DNA of 42,303 bases from Mycobacterium palustre (lineage in GTDB: Bacteria; Actinomycetota; Actinomycetes; Mycobacteriales; Mycobacteriaceae). This document shows positions 16,941-28,433 of the stretch, piece by piece. Positions within the stretch are counted from its first letter, which is position 1. Each line of letters begins with the position of its first letter. Below the pieces are notes generated by a model. The model saw nothing but the letters and a program-made list of their open reading frames with translations, made no database searches and was not told the origin of the DNA. The stretch spans positions 1 through 42,303 of the forward strand of contig NZ_LQPJ01000005.1 of assembly GCF_002101785.1 (NCBI RefSeq). Direction: 5' to 3'. The position numbers and the translations under genes were made by a program.

Positions 16941-17681
16941 CTATCGGGTGGCCAGCACCAGCGCGATGCCACCGAGCGCCAGCAGCCAGCTCGCGAAGCT
17001 GCCGACGAGGAAGTACTCGGTCACCTCGTCGATGCCGACCTCGCCATTGCTGTTCTTCTGCGCGCTCAATTCGGGAAACCGGATGATGCCCTTGGCCGCG
17101 ATGACGGCGCTGGCCGCGGCCACCTGCCCACCGACGCCGAGACTCAGGATCAGCAGGCGTTCCATCGGGCCTAGCAGCCGGCCGCCCTTGAGCCGGTCCG
17201 ACGGCTGCGGCTGGCCGAGCGGCCGCACCGCCCCCACCGCACCAAGCACGAGGCGCACCAGCTGATTCGCCGTGGCGAACTGCACCAGCACCACACCGAC
17301 GACCATCAGCAGCCGCGTCGGGGTGACGTGGCCGAGCGGCAGCTGCACCCAGCCCGACCAGCGGGCGACGAGGCCGTGGACCGCCGAAGACCAACCGGAC
17401 AGCCCGATCAGCAGCGCCAGCGCGGCCGCGAAGACGGCCAGGGGCGCGGCTTGCCGTTTGCCCCGGAGTTCGCTGCGCCGGCATAGCCATTCCCAGCCGA
17501 CCGCCGCGGCCGCCGCAAACACCAGCAGCGCGATGTCCCCGGCGTGCCACAGCCCGGCCAGCGCGGCGCACACCGCCACCACGACGGGTCCGATCACCAG
17601 CGCCGGCCACGTCGCGCGGACCGCCCGCCGGCACAGGTCGGCGACGCCCAGCGCGATCAGCAGCACCGCGACGCCGCTCAC
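16941..17681 (-). CDS. Multi-pass membrane protein, DUF3307-like, partner of SatD
   Basis: A 246-residue protein with about seven hydrophobic segments: ~2-15, 24-45, 49-62, 80-97, 124-150, 175-196 and 222-243. The C-terminal part (GRLLGPMERLLILSLG, AAKGIIRFPEL, then EVTEYFLVGSFASW) resembles the end of DUF3307 membrane proteins, which in other bacteria are also found next to SatD-family genes. It starts with a GTG overlapping the satD stop (GTGA), so the two are translationally coupled. The pair occupies the place where Mtb has fdxB (Rv3554), which is absent here. The function is unknown; a membrane complex with SatD is inferred from coupling. Confidence 0.75.
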   Translation of the reverse strand: MSGVAVLLIALGVADLCRRAVRATWPALVIGPVVVAVCAALAGLWHAGDIALLVFAAAAAVGWEWLCRRSELRGKRQAAPLAVFAAALALLIGLSGWSSAVHGLVARWSGWVQLPLGHVTPTRLLMVVGVVLVQFATANQLVRLVLGAVGAVRPLGQPQPSDRLKGGRLLGPMERLLILSLGVGGQVAAASAVIAAKGIIRFPELSAQKNSNGEVGIDEVTEYFLVGSFASWLLALGGIALVLATR

Positions 17682-18325
17682 GGCAGGCTCCGAAGATATC
17701 GGCTGGCAAGGACAATCAGGTCCAGGCCGTCGCGAGCCGCCCGCTGCGACACCGCCGACGGGCTGATGCCCTCACCCGCGGCGAGTTCCTTTTTGGCCCG
17801 GCCGGCCATCAAACCCCTCACAATCCGCACCGATCTCTCATCGAGCGATCCAAGCAGATGGTCCCGACAAATCAGGGCGGCGTTGACCGCCGCGATGTCG
17901 TCGCGCGTGCCCTCGGCCGCGCGAAACGTCGTGCGCACCAGCGCGAGGCCGGGCTGACGCTGAGCCGCCGCCGTCTGCTGGATCGCCTCCCGGGCGGCCC
18001 ACCAGCCCGGCCCGTCCTGGATTCGCGCGTCGGCATCGAGGATGGCGACGGCACCCCAACCGATGCCGAATCGCACGTCGATCTCGGGGGCGACGGCCAG
18101 CCTCAACGAAAGCGCGGCGTCGATGGCGGCGCCCGCGGTCGGATAGCTGCCCTGGAATTCGTCGCCGACGGTGAAGGCCGGCGGGTCGAGGGCGCCGTCG
18201 CTGACCTGGCGCAGCGCGGTGGTGACGCGTCGATGCAGGGCGGCGCGGTCGCTGGCGCGCCGGGAGCCCACCACGTCGCCGATCAGTGTGGCGCGCAGTG
18301 AAGGGCTGGCCTTCACCCTAGGCAT
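17678..18325 (-). CDS. SatD-family protein
   Basis: A 215-residue protein. The N-terminus has the SatD signature: ATLIGDVVGSRRASDRAALHR, whose core is IGDVVGSR (~15-22), then FTVGDEFQG (~51-59) and RFGIGWG (~84-90). The C-terminal ~40 residues (KKELAAGEGISPSAVSQRAARDG) look like a helix-turn-helix, so DNA binding is possible. The family is named after a Streptococcus acid-tolerance locus; the molecular role is not established. The start is an ATG preceded by a near-consensus -10 only 6 bp away, suggesting a leaderless mRNA. It is co-transcribed with the downstream membrane protein. Confidence 0.75.
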   Translation of the reverse strand: MPRVKASPSLRATLIGDVVGSRRASDRAALHRRVTTALRQVSDGALDPPAFTVGDEFQGSYPTAGAAIDAALSLRLAVAPEIDVRFGIGWGAVAILDADARIQDGPGWWAAREAIQQTAAAQRQPGLALVRTTFRAAEGTRDDIAAVNAALICRDHLLGSLDERSVRIVRGLMAGRAKKELAAGEGISPSAVSQRAARDGLDLIVLASRYLRSLP

Positions 18326-18331
18326 ATGAAG

Positions 18332-18337
18332 ATTATA
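18332..18337 (-). promoter_or_regulatory. Near-consensus -10 of the satD operon, probably leaderless
   Basis: The minus strand reads TATAAT six bases before the satD ATG, within a distinctly AT-rich island (~18326-18375) in otherwise GC-rich DNA. Transcription would begin at or next to the A of the ATG. A weak -35 candidate (TTGCTA) lies 19 bp upstream. Confidence 0.6.
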
Positions 18338-18385
18338 GCTTAATTACACCGCAATTTAGCAAGACGCTTAATCGCGGGCGGCGGG

Positions 18386-19456
18386 CTACTCCGCCACGAG
18401 CGCGGTGGCAGCCTGCAAATGCTCGATCGCGTCGCTGACGATGTCCTGGATCAGCTCCGCGCACGAGGGCAGGTCGGCGAGGATGCCGGCGACCTGCCCG
18501 GAGGCCAGCACGCCGGCCTCGGTGTTGCCTTCCACCAGTCCGGCTTTGAGCAGCATCGGGGTGTTGGCGGCCATCACCACCTGAGACCAGGTCATCTCGC
18601 TGCCGTGCCGCATGGCGAGCCCGTCGCGGATCATCGACCGCCAGGTCATGTGGGACATCTTCTTGAACTTGGCGGCATTGCGTACCGCCGCGGTGAATCC
18701 CCTTACGGGGGAACCGCTTTCCAGCTTTTCGACGAGCTCGGTGCGCAACACGCGGTGCGGCATGCCGTCGACGCGGGTGGTGACGACGGTGCCGTCCAGG
18801 GCCGCCTCGAGGTAACGCCGCTTGACCGCGTCGGGCACGGTGGAGTCCGAGGTGAGCAAAAACCGCGTGCCCATAGCCACCCCCGCGGCGCCGTAGGACA
18901 ACGCCGCGGCCAGCCCGCGCCCATCGAAGAATCCGCCCGCCGCGATCACGGGTATCCCGGTGCCCTGCACGGCGTCCAGCACCGACGGCAACAGCAGCGT
19001 CGTGGCGACCGGCCCGGTGTGCCCGCCGCCCTCGCCGCCCTGCACGATCATCGCGTCGGCGCCCCACGCCGCGACCTTGCGCGCGTGCTTGGCCGCGCCG
19101 ATGGACGGGATCACAACCGCCCCGGCCTCTTTCAAGCGGGCGATCAGCTCCTGCTTGGGCGCCAGGGCGAACGACGCCACCTTGACGCCCTCACGGATCA
19201 TCAAGTCGACACGGTCGCCGGCGTCGGCGGCGTCGGCGCGGATGTTGACGCCGAACGGTTTGTCGGTCGCGGCCTTGACCTTGTTGATGGCCGTCGCGAG
19301 CTCGTCGAGCGTCATCGTCGCCGAGGCCAGGATGCCCAGGCCGCCCGCGTTGGCCGTGGCCGACACCAGCCGGGCGCCGGCCACCCAGCCCATCCCGGTC
19401 TGCACGACCGGGTGCTCGACGCCGACCAGCTCGGTCAGCGGCGTGCGCAGTCTCAT
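18386..19456 (-). CDS. ipdC: IpdC, flavin-dependent oxidoreductase of the nitronate monooxygenase fold
   Basis: A 356-residue TIM-barrel flavoprotein related to nitronate monooxygenases. Motifs: PVVQTGMGWVAG at the N-terminus, GVNIRAD (~69), IVQGGEGGGHTGP (~133-145), IPVIAAGGFFDGRG (~165-178) and GVAMGTRFLLT (~187-197). It acts on the 5-hydroxy HIC-CoA-type intermediate in C/D-ring degradation, downstream of IpdF and FadE30. The ATG at 19456 (MRLRTPL) matches the Mtb start; a GTG two codons upstream is the alternative. It is the last gene of echA20-ipdA-ipdB-ipdC, 49 bp after ipdB. No fdxB follows, unlike in Mtb. Confidence 0.92.
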   Translation of the reverse strand: MRLRTPLTELVGVEHPVVQTGMGWVAGARLVSATANAGGLGILASATMTLDELATAINKVKAATDKPFGVNIRADAADAGDRVDLMIREGVKVASFALAPKQELIARLKEAGAVVIPSIGAAKHARKVAAWGADAMIVQGGEGGGHTGPVATTLLLPSVLDAVQGTGIPVIAAGGFFDGRGLAAALSYGAAGVAMGTRFLLTSDSTVPDAVKRRYLEAALDGTVVTTRVDGMPHRVLRTELVEKLESGSPVRGFTAAVRNAAKFKKMSHMTWRSMIRDGLAMRHGSEMTWSQVVMAANTPMLLKAGLVEGNTEAGVLASGQVAGILADLPSCAELIQDIVSDAIEHLQAATALVAE

Positions 19457-19505
19457 AGCCACCGCCGACGATGCAGCGCGAAGCGATGAGGAGGAGGCGG
19501 AACAA

Positions 19506-20245
19506 TCATGAACGGATCTCTTTGTCGCGCAGAGACTTCGGGTCGATCACCTCGCGGATCAGGCGCAGCTCGTCGGCGGTCGGCACCCTGGTCTCCGAGG
19601 CCTCGTCGAGGCCGTGAACCTCGAACGAGGTGTTCTCCCGCACGTCGTCGGGTGACACGCCGGGATGCAGCGACACCGCCCGCATGCTTCGGTCCGGCCC
19701 GGCGAAGTCGAACACCCCGAGGTTCGACACCACCCGATACGGGTTGGCGAACCGGAACGCCGGGTTGGCCGGATCGATCTTGTCCCAGCCGATCCCGCAC
19801 ACCACGTCGACGGCCTCGCAGAACACCCGCTTGGAATGGTTGCCGACCCAGTAGCTGGTGGCGTGGTTGATGGCGTTGCCGGGCCCCCCGCGCACGCCGA
19901 ACATCTGACGCGTGGGGTGCTGCAACGGTCCGAACGCCGAGATGTTCTGATTGCCAAAGCGGTCAACCTGATTGGCGCCCATCACGACATGGCGCCGCCC
20001 CCAGGCCAGGGTCTCGAACACCCGGCCAAACGGCATCCATCCCTCTACGGCCCCGGACGCACCCAGGGCGGGGGTGTCGGCCAGCAGCTGGGCCTCGCCG
20101 TCGGTGAGCAGGATGTCGGGGGAGAAGGTCAGCCGGGCCAGCCGCGCGCCGACCGAAGCCATGTTGGTCATCGGGCTGACCATGATTTCGCCCGCGCCCC
20201 TGAACAACTCGGCGCAGGCGACCGCGCAGATCTCGGCACGGCTGC

Positions 20246-20249
<4 letters not shown>
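19506..20249 (-). CDS. ipdB: COCHEA-CoA hydrolase subunit IpdB
   Basis: A 247-residue beta subunit of a class I CoA-transferase-like heterodimer (Mtb IpdB 250 residues). Features include GAGEIMVSPMTN (~19-30), FSPDILLTDGEAQLL (~43-57), MGANQVDRFGNQN (~90-102) and VSNLGVFDF (~167-175). IpdAB opens the last steroid ring by hydrolysing COCHEA-CoA; it keeps the transferase fold but works as a hydrolase. The ATG overlaps the ipdA stop (ATGA), ensuring equal synthesis of the two subunits. Confidence 0.94.
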
Positions 20250-21126
<877 letters not shown>

Positions 21127-21130
<4 letters not shown>

Positions 21131-21885
21131 CGTTTCTCGCCCTTCGCCGTGCCGGCGAACGCGTCGCGGTGCTCGTCGGACACCCCGGCCAGGTTGAGCT
21201 CGAACGTAAAGCCTTGCTCCATGCGGTAACTCGAGTTGACCCGCTGCACGTCGATGAAGTTGAGCGCCTCTTTGGCCGCGCGGATCACGCGGGTGTCCTT
21301 GGCCGCGATGTCGCGGGCCACCCGCAACGCCGCCTCGTCGAGGTCGGCCCGGGGCACCACCTCGTGCACCGAGCCGAAGTGATGCAGGGTGGCGGCGTCC
21401 ACGGTGGCCGCGGTGAAGAACAGCCGCCGCATCATGTGCTGCGGCACCAGCCGCGACAGGTGGGTGGCCGCGCCGAGCGCGCCGCGTTCCACCTCGGGCA
21501 GCCCGAAGGTCGCGTCGTCGGAGGCCACGATCACGTCGGCGTTGCCGACCAGCCCGATGCCGCCGCCGACGCAGAAGCCGTTGACCGCGGCGATCACCGG
21601 GACGGCGCACTCGTAGACCGCGCGGAACGCGGCGAAGCAGCCGCGGTTGGCGTCGATCAGCGCGGTAAACCCCTCCGTGCGCTGCATCTCCTTGATGTCG
21701 ACGCCCGCGTTGAAGCCGCGGCCCTCGGCCCGCAGGATCACCGCGTGGGTGGCGGTGTCGGCGCCGGCGGCGGTGATCGCGTCGGCGAGTTCGAACCAGC
21801 CGCGCGAGGGGATCGCGTTGACGGGCGGGTAGTCGACGGTGACCGAGGCGATGCCCGGTTCGGGGGTGCTCGTTGTGATCGGCAA
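21127..21885 (-). CDS. echA20: Enoyl-CoA hydratase-family ring hydrolase EchA20
   Basis: A 252-residue crotonase-fold enzyme. Oxyanion-hole regions: GRGFNAGVDIKEM (~55-67) and NGFCVGGGIGLVGNADVI (~101-118); the active-site acidic region is FGLPEVERGALG (~127-138). In Mtb and Rhodococcus EchA20 hydrolyses HIEC-CoA, opening ring D, and IpdAB then opens ring C. It heads the echA20-ipdA-ipdB-ipdC operon, 39 bp from the KstR2 operator shared with the divergent SDR genes. Confidence 0.93.
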
Positions 21886-21924
21886 GGTCGCACGTCCTTC
21901 TCAGAAATTCCGGCTGGCTACCTA

Positions 21925-21938
21925 AGCAAGCACTTGCT
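21925..21938. promoter_or_regulatory. KstR2 operator between echA20 and the SDR pair
   Basis: AGCAAGCACTTGCT matches AnCAAGnnCTTGnT and extends as AAGCAAGCACTTGCTTGG, with CTTG repeated on the right. It lies 15 bp before the GTG at 21954 and 39 bp before echA20. It is the third of three sites, as in Mtb. Confidence 0.9.
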
Positions 21939-21953
21939 TGGTACGCTAGCACA

Positions 21954-22736
21954 GTGACTCGCGCCGAAGGAGCCCCGATCAATTTGGGACTGGCCGGGCG
22001 GGTGGTCCTGGTCACCGGTGGCGTCCGGGGGGTGGGCGCGGGCATCAGCTCGGTGTTCGCCGCGCAGGGCGCGAGCGTGATCACCTGCGCGCGCCGGCCC
22101 GTCGAGGGACTGCCCTACGAGTTCCACTCGTGCGACGTGCGCGACGACGAGGCGGTCAGGGCGTTGATCGACACGATCGTCGATCGGCACGGTGGCATCG
22201 ACGTAGTCGTCAACAACGCCGGCGGTTCGCCGTACGTGTTGACCGCCGAGGCCAGCGCGAAGTTCAACCGCAAGATCATCGAGCTCAACCTCATTGGCGC
22301 GCTGGGCGTATCGCAGCACGCCAACGCCAAGATGCAAACCCAGCCGCGCGGCGGGTCGATCGTCAACATCTGCAGTCTCAGCGGGCGGCGGCCGTCCCCG
22401 GGCACCGGTGCGTACGGGGCGGCCAAGGCCGGCCTGGAAAGCCTCACCCAGACGCTGGCGGTGGAGTGGGGGCCGAAGGTCCGGGTGAACGCCTGCGTGG
22501 TGGGCATGGTCGAGACCGAACAGGCCGAGCTGTTCTACGGCGACGCCGAGTCGATCGCCGCGATCTCGAAGAATGTGCCACTGGGCCGGCTGGCCAAGCC
22601 CGAGGACGTCGGTTGGGCCACAGCGTTTTTGGCCTCCGACGCGGCGTCCTACATCAGCGGTGCCGCGTTGGAGGTGCACGGCGGCGGCGAGCCGCCGCAC
22701 TACCTGGCCACCACCAACGCGAGCGCGATCAAGTAG
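21954..22736 (+). CDS. Short-chain dehydrogenase, Rv3549c-like
   Basis: A 260-residue classical SDR: TGGVRGVGAG (cofactor loop, ~21-30), NNAGG (~88-92), an active-site serine in NICSLSGRRPSP, YGAAK (~153-157) and the C-terminal SGAALEVHGGG. It likely oxidises or reduces a hydroxy/oxo-acyl-CoA in the KstR2 pathway; the substrate is not established. The GTG start is 15 bp after the KstR2 operator, and the next SDR follows after 14 bp, so the two form an operon. Confidence 0.88.
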   Translation: MTRAEGAPINLGLAGRVVLVTGGVRGVGAGISSVFAAQGASVITCARRPVEGLPYEFHSCDVRDDEAVRALIDTIVDRHGGIDVVVNNAGGSPYVLTAEASAKFNRKIIELNLIGALGVSQHANAKMQTQPRGGSIVNICSLSGRRPSPGTGAYGAAKAGLESLTQTLAVEWGPKVRVNACVVGMVETEQAELFYGDAESIAAISKNVPLGRLAKPEDVGWATAFLASDAASYISGAALEVHGGGEPPHYLATTNASAIK

Positions 22737-22750
22737 AGGAGACAAGGGAT

Positions 22751-23656
22751 ATGGGCTTGCTCGACGGACGTGTCGTCATCGTCACCGGGGCGGGCGGCGG
22801 CATCGGCCGCGCGCACGCGCTCGCCTTCGCGGCCGAAGGGGCGCGCGTGGTGGTCAACGACATCGGGGTGGGCCTGGACGGCTCGCCGGCCAGCGGCGGC
22901 AGCGCCGCCCAGGGCGTGGTGGACGAAATCATCGCGGCCGGTGGGGAAGCCGTCGCCAACGGCTCCGACGTCTCGAACTGGGACCAGGCGGCCGGCCTGA
23001 TCCAGACCGCCGTCGACACCTACGGCGGCCTGGACGTTTTGGTCAACAACGCCGGCATCGTGCGGGACCGGATGCTGGCCAACACCAGCGAGGCCGAGTT
23101 CGACGCCGTCGTCGCCGTGCACCTCAAGGGCCACTTCGCCACGATGCGGCACGCCGGGTCGTATTGGCGGGGGCTGTCGAAGGAGGGCAAGCCCGTCAAC
23201 GCGCGGATCATCAACACCAGTTCCGGCGCGGGGCTGCAGGGCAGCGTCGGGCAGGCCAACTACAGCGCGGCCAAGGCGGGCATCGCCGCCCTGACGTTGG
23301 TGGGCGCCGCCGAGATGGGTCGTTACGGCGTGACGGTCAACGCGATCGCGCCGTCGGCGCGCACCCGCATGACCGAGACCGTGTTCGCCGAGATGATGGC
23401 AACGCAGGACCAGGATTTCGACGCCATGGCGCCGGAAAACGTGTCGCCGCTGGTGGTCTGGCTGGGCAGCGCCGAATCCCGCGACGTCACCGGCAGGGTG
23501 TTCGAGGTTGAGGGCGGCAAGATCCGGATCGCCGAGGGGTGGGCGCACGGCCCACAGATCGACAAGGGCGCGCGGTGGGATCCCGCCGAGCTGGGGCCCG
23601 TCGTCGCCGACCTGCTGGCCAAGGCGCGACCGCCCGTCCCGGTCTACGGGGCGTGA
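22751..23656 (+). CDS. Short-chain dehydrogenase, MFE-2-type, Rv3548c-like
   Basis: A 301-residue SDR of the (3R)-hydroxyacyl-CoA dehydrogenase type found in peroxisomal multifunctional enzyme 2. Motifs: TGAGGGIGRAHA (~12-23), VVVNDIGVGLDG (~35-46), NNAGIVRDRML (~95-105), an active-site serine in NTSSGAGLQG and YSAAKAG (~171-177). The extended C-terminus after ~240 is usual for this type. It probably carries out the dehydrogenation step of a beta-oxidation cycle on a ring-derived acyl-CoA. A GAGGAGA ribosome site lies upstream, and an inverted-repeat hairpin follows 10 bp after the stop. Confidence 0.88.
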   Translation: MGLLDGRVVIVTGAGGGIGRAHALAFAAEGARVVVNDIGVGLDGSPASGGSAAQGVVDEIIAAGGEAVANGSDVSNWDQAAGLIQTAVDTYGGLDVLVNNAGIVRDRMLANTSEAEFDAVVAVHLKGHFATMRHAGSYWRGLSKEGKPVNARIINTSSGAGLQGSVGQANYSAAKAGIAALTLVGAAEMGRYGVTVNAIAPSARTRMTETVFAEMMATQDQDFDAMAPENVSPLVVWLGSAESRDVTGRVFEVEGGKIRIAEGWAHGPQIDKGARWDPAELGPVVADLLAKARPPVPVYGA

Positions 23657-23666
23657 CCGACCGCCC

Positions 23667-23730
23667 GCGCCGAACGTGCTCTCACGGTGAGGTTTTCGCT
23701 GATTCTTCGCCCTGGTTGCACGTTCGGCGC
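23667..23730. repeat. Inverted repeat with 13-bp perfect arms between convergent genes
   Basis: Arms GCGCCGAACGTGC (23667-23679) and GCACGTTCGGCGC (23718-23730) are exact complements. The 38-nt loop itself holds a short CTCAC-G-GTGAG hairpin. It lies between the ends of the SDR operon and the truncated ddn copy, 5 bp from the latter's stop. It can act as a bidirectional terminator, or it may be a mobile palindromic unit. Confidence 0.7.
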
Positions 23731-23735
23731 CCAGC

Positions 23736-25938
<2,203 letters not shown>

Positions 25939-25939
25939 C

Positions 25940-25953
25940 TAGAACACGTTTCA
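25940..25953. promoter_or_regulatory. KstR operator between fadA5 and cyp125
   Basis: TAGAACACGTTTCA matches the KstR palindrome (core AACACGTT). It lies 10 bp upstream of the fadA5 ATG and next to a plausible -10 (TACTAT, ~25955-25960) for cyp125. KstR represses side-chain and A/B-ring genes until a 3-oxosteroid CoA ester binds. Confidence 0.88.
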
Positions 25954-26040
25954 TTACTATGACAAGCGACGATGCGTCAGCGCCTTTTTTATACGGTGGA
26001 GGCATGTTTTACTGGCAGCAGGGCTCCACTAGGAGAGCTA

Positions 26041-26109
26041 GTGTCCTGGAATCGCCAGCCACTGGCCAGTCGCCAGACCAGCATAGGGACGATCAGAAGG
26101 AGAAGTTAG
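26041..26109 (+). other. Short upstream frame in the cyp125 leader, matches the annotated Mtb N-terminus
   Basis: A 22-codon frame beginning GTG TCC TGG AAT (VSWNRQ) and ending with a TAG two bases before the cyp125 GTG. Mtb CYP125 is annotated as beginning MSWNHQ, in frame with the enzyme; here the frame is shifted by one relative to cyp125. It is either a coupled leader peptide or evidence that the Mtb N-terminus is over-long. Confidence 0.5.
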
Positions 26110-26110
26110 C

Positions 26111-27361
26111 GTGCCCAGCCCGAACCTGCCGCCCGGATTCGATTTCCTGGACCCGGACATCAACGTCAAGGGCCTGCCGGTCGCCGAGTTGGCCGAGGTG
26201 CGGAGGTCCCAGCCGATCTACTGGGTCGACGTTCCCGGTGGGACCGGCGGTTTCGGAGACAAGGGCTACTGGGCCATCACCAAGCACAAAGACGTCAAGG
26301 AAATCTCCATCCGCAGCGACGTCTTCTCGAGTCAGCAGGACTGCGCCATTCCGGTCTGGCCGCACACGATGACCCGCGAGCAGATCGACCTGCAGCGCAA
26401 CGTCATGCTCAACATGGACGCCCCGCACCACACCCGGCTGCGCAAGATCATCTCCCGCGGTTTCACCCCGCGCGCCATCGGGCGGCTGCGCGACGAGTTG
26501 GACGCCCGCGCCCAAAGCATCGCCAAGGCCGCGGCGGCGGCCGGCTCCGGGGACTTCGTCGAGCAGGTGTCGTGTGAGCTGCCGCTGCAGGCCATCGCCG
26601 ACCTGTTGGGCGTCCCGCAGGACGACCGGGACAAGATCTTCCGCTGGTCCAACGAGATGACCGGCAACGAGGACCCCGAGTACGCCCACGTCGACCCGCA
26701 GATGTCGTCGGCCGAGCTGATCATGTACGCGATGAAGATGGCCGAGGAGCGGGCCAAGAATCCCGGGGACGACATCGTCACCAAGCTGGTCCAGGCCGAC
26801 ATCGACGGCGAGAAGCTTTCCGACGACGAGTTCGGTTTCTTCGTGGTGATGCTGGCGGTCGCCGGCAACGAGACCACCCGCAACTCGATCACGCACGGCA
26901 TGATCGCGTTCTCGGAGAACCCCGACCAGTGGGAGCTGTTCAAGAAGGAACGCCCGGAGACCGCCGCCGACGAGATCGTCCGCTGGGCCACCCCGGTCAC
27001 CGCGTTCCAGCGCACCGCGCTGGAGGACTACGAGCTGTCCGGCGTGCAGATCAAAAAGGGCCAGCGGGTGGTGATGTTCTACCGCTCGGCGAACTTCGAC
27101 GAAGAGGTCTTCGAGGACCCGCACACCTTCAACATCATGCGAAACCCCAACCCGCACGTCGGTTTTGGCGGCACCGGCGCCCACTACTGCATCGGGGCCA
27201 ACCTGGCCAAGATGACGATCAACCTGATCTTCAACGCCGTTGCCGACCACATTCCGGACCTCAAGCCGCTGTCGCAGCCCGAGCGGCTGCGGTCGGGCTG
27301 GCTCAACGGCATCAAGCACTGGCAGGTGGACTACACGGGCAAGTGCCCGGTGGCGCACTGA
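26111..27361 (+). CDS. cyp125: Steroid C26-monooxygenase CYP125
   Basis: A 416-residue cytochrome P450. Motifs: LNMDAPHHTRLRKIISRGFTPRA (C-helix, ~100-122; core HTRLRK), AGNETTR in the I-helix (~251-257), the ExxR pair Glu288/Arg291 in ADEIVRW, and the haem loop FGGTGAHYCIG with the axial Cys360. It oxidises C26 of cholest-4-en-3-one through the alcohol and aldehyde to the acid, starting side-chain beta-oxidation. The GTG at 26111 follows AAGGAGAAG; Mtb is annotated with 17 more residues that are not in frame here. fadE28 begins one base after the stop. Confidence 0.95.
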   Translation: MPSPNLPPGFDFLDPDINVKGLPVAELAEVRRSQPIYWVDVPGGTGGFGDKGYWAITKHKDVKEISIRSDVFSSQQDCAIPVWPHTMTREQIDLQRNVMLNMDAPHHTRLRKIISRGFTPRAIGRLRDELDARAQSIAKAAAAAGSGDFVEQVSCELPLQAIADLLGVPQDDRDKIFRWSNEMTGNEDPEYAHVDPQMSSAELIMYAMKMAEERAKNPGDDIVTKLVQADIDGEKLSDDEFGFFVVMLAVAGNETTRNSITHGMIAFSENPDQWELFKKERPETAADEIVRWATPVTAFQRTALEDYELSGVQIKKGQRVVMFYRSANFDEEVFEDPHTFNIMRNPNPHVGFGGTGAHYCIGANLAKMTINLIFNAVADHIPDLKPLSQPERLRSGWLNGIKHWQVDYTGKCPVAH

Positions 27362-27362
27362 T

Positions 27363-28433
27363 ATGGACTTCAATCTCACTGCCACACAACAGGCCGTCGC
27401 CGACGTGGTGACGTCCGTGCTGGATCGCGACCTGTCGTGGGAGGCGCTGGTGGACGGGGGCGTGACGGCGCTGCCGGTGCCCGAACGTCTCGGCGGCGAC
27501 GGTGTCGGCCTGCCCGAGGTGGCCACGGTGCTGACCGAGGTGGGTCGCCACGGCGCCGTCACGCCGGCGCTGGCCACGTTGGGGCTTGGCGTGGTGCCGG
27601 TGCTGGACCTGGCATCCGAAAACCAGCAGGACCGCTTCCTCGCCGGGGTCGCCAAGGGCGCGGTGCTGACGGCGGCGCTCAACGAGCCCGGCGCTGCGCT
27701 GCCCGACCGGCCCGCCACGACCTTCGCCGATGGTCGCTTGAGCGGCACCAAGATCGGTGTCGGGTATGCCGAACAGGCGGAGTGGATGGTCGTCACCGCC
27801 GACAGCGCGGTTCTGGTGGTGTCGCCCAAGGCCGACGGTGTGCGGCTGGTCCGCACGCCCACGTCGAACGCGTCGGCGGAGTACACGGTCACGTTCGACG
27901 GTGTGGCCGTTGATGATTCGGATGTCTTGGCGGGCGCATCCGCGCGCCGGGTCAACCAGCTGGCGCTGGCGGCGATGGGCGCGTACGCCGACGGTCTGGT
28001 GGCCGGGGCGCTCCGATTGACCGCCGACTACGTGGCCAACCGCAAGCAGTTCGGCAAGCCGCTGTCGACGTTCCAGACCGTGGCGGCGCAGCTGTCGGAG
28101 GTCTACATCGCCTCGCGCACCATCGATTTGGCGGCCAAGTCGGTGGTGTGGCGGCTGTCGGAGGGCCGCGACGCGGACGCCGACCTGGACGTGCTCGGCT
28201 ACTGGGTCACGTCGCAGGCGCCGCCGGTGATGCAGACCTGCCACCACCTGCACGGCGGCATGGGCATGGACATCACCTACCCCATGCACCGGTATTACTC
28301 CACGATCAAAGACCTGACCCGGCTGCTGGGCGGTCCGTCTCATCGCCTGGATCTGTTGGCGATCGCAAGCGCGGCGGGGCCGGGCGCAGCGGGTCGCCAA
28401 CCGGACGATCTCGTGGGAGCGCAATGTTCATAG
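27363..28433 (+). CDS. fadE28: Acyl-CoA dehydrogenase subunit FadE28 (ChsE1)
   Basis: A 356-residue ACAD-like subunit (Mtb 339). It starts MDFNLTATQQAVADVV, has PERLGGDGVGLPEV (~41-54), LTADYVANRKQFGKPLSTFQ (~219-238) and HHLHGGMGMDITYPMHRYYS (~297-316). With FadE29 it forms the alpha2beta2 enzyme that dehydrogenates the three-carbon side chain of 3-oxo-4-pregnene-20-carboxyl-CoA. The C-terminus is about 17 residues longer than I recall for Mtb and overlaps the fadE29 start by 10 bp. Confidence 0.93.
   Translation: MDFNLTATQQAVADVVTSVLDRDLSWEALVDGGVTALPVPERLGGDGVGLPEVATVLTEVGRHGAVTPALATLGLGVVPVLDLASENQQDRFLAGVAKGAVLTAALNEPGAALPDRPATTFADGRLSGTKIGVGYAEQAEWMVVTADSAVLVVSPKADGVRLVRTPTSNASAEYTVTFDGVAVDDSDVLAGASARRVNQLALAAMGAYADGLVAGALRLTADYVANRKQFGKPLSTFQTVAAQLSEVYIASRTIDLAAKSVVWRLSEGRDADADLDVLGYWVTSQAPPVMQTCHHLHGGMGMDITYPMHRYYSTIKDLTRLLGGPSHRLDLLAIASAAGPGAAGRQPDDLVGAQCS

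Noticed and set aside
26093..27955. A 620-codon minus-strand frame across cyp125 and fadE28
   Set aside because: It is the complement of two well-supported genes and encodes no recognisable domain.
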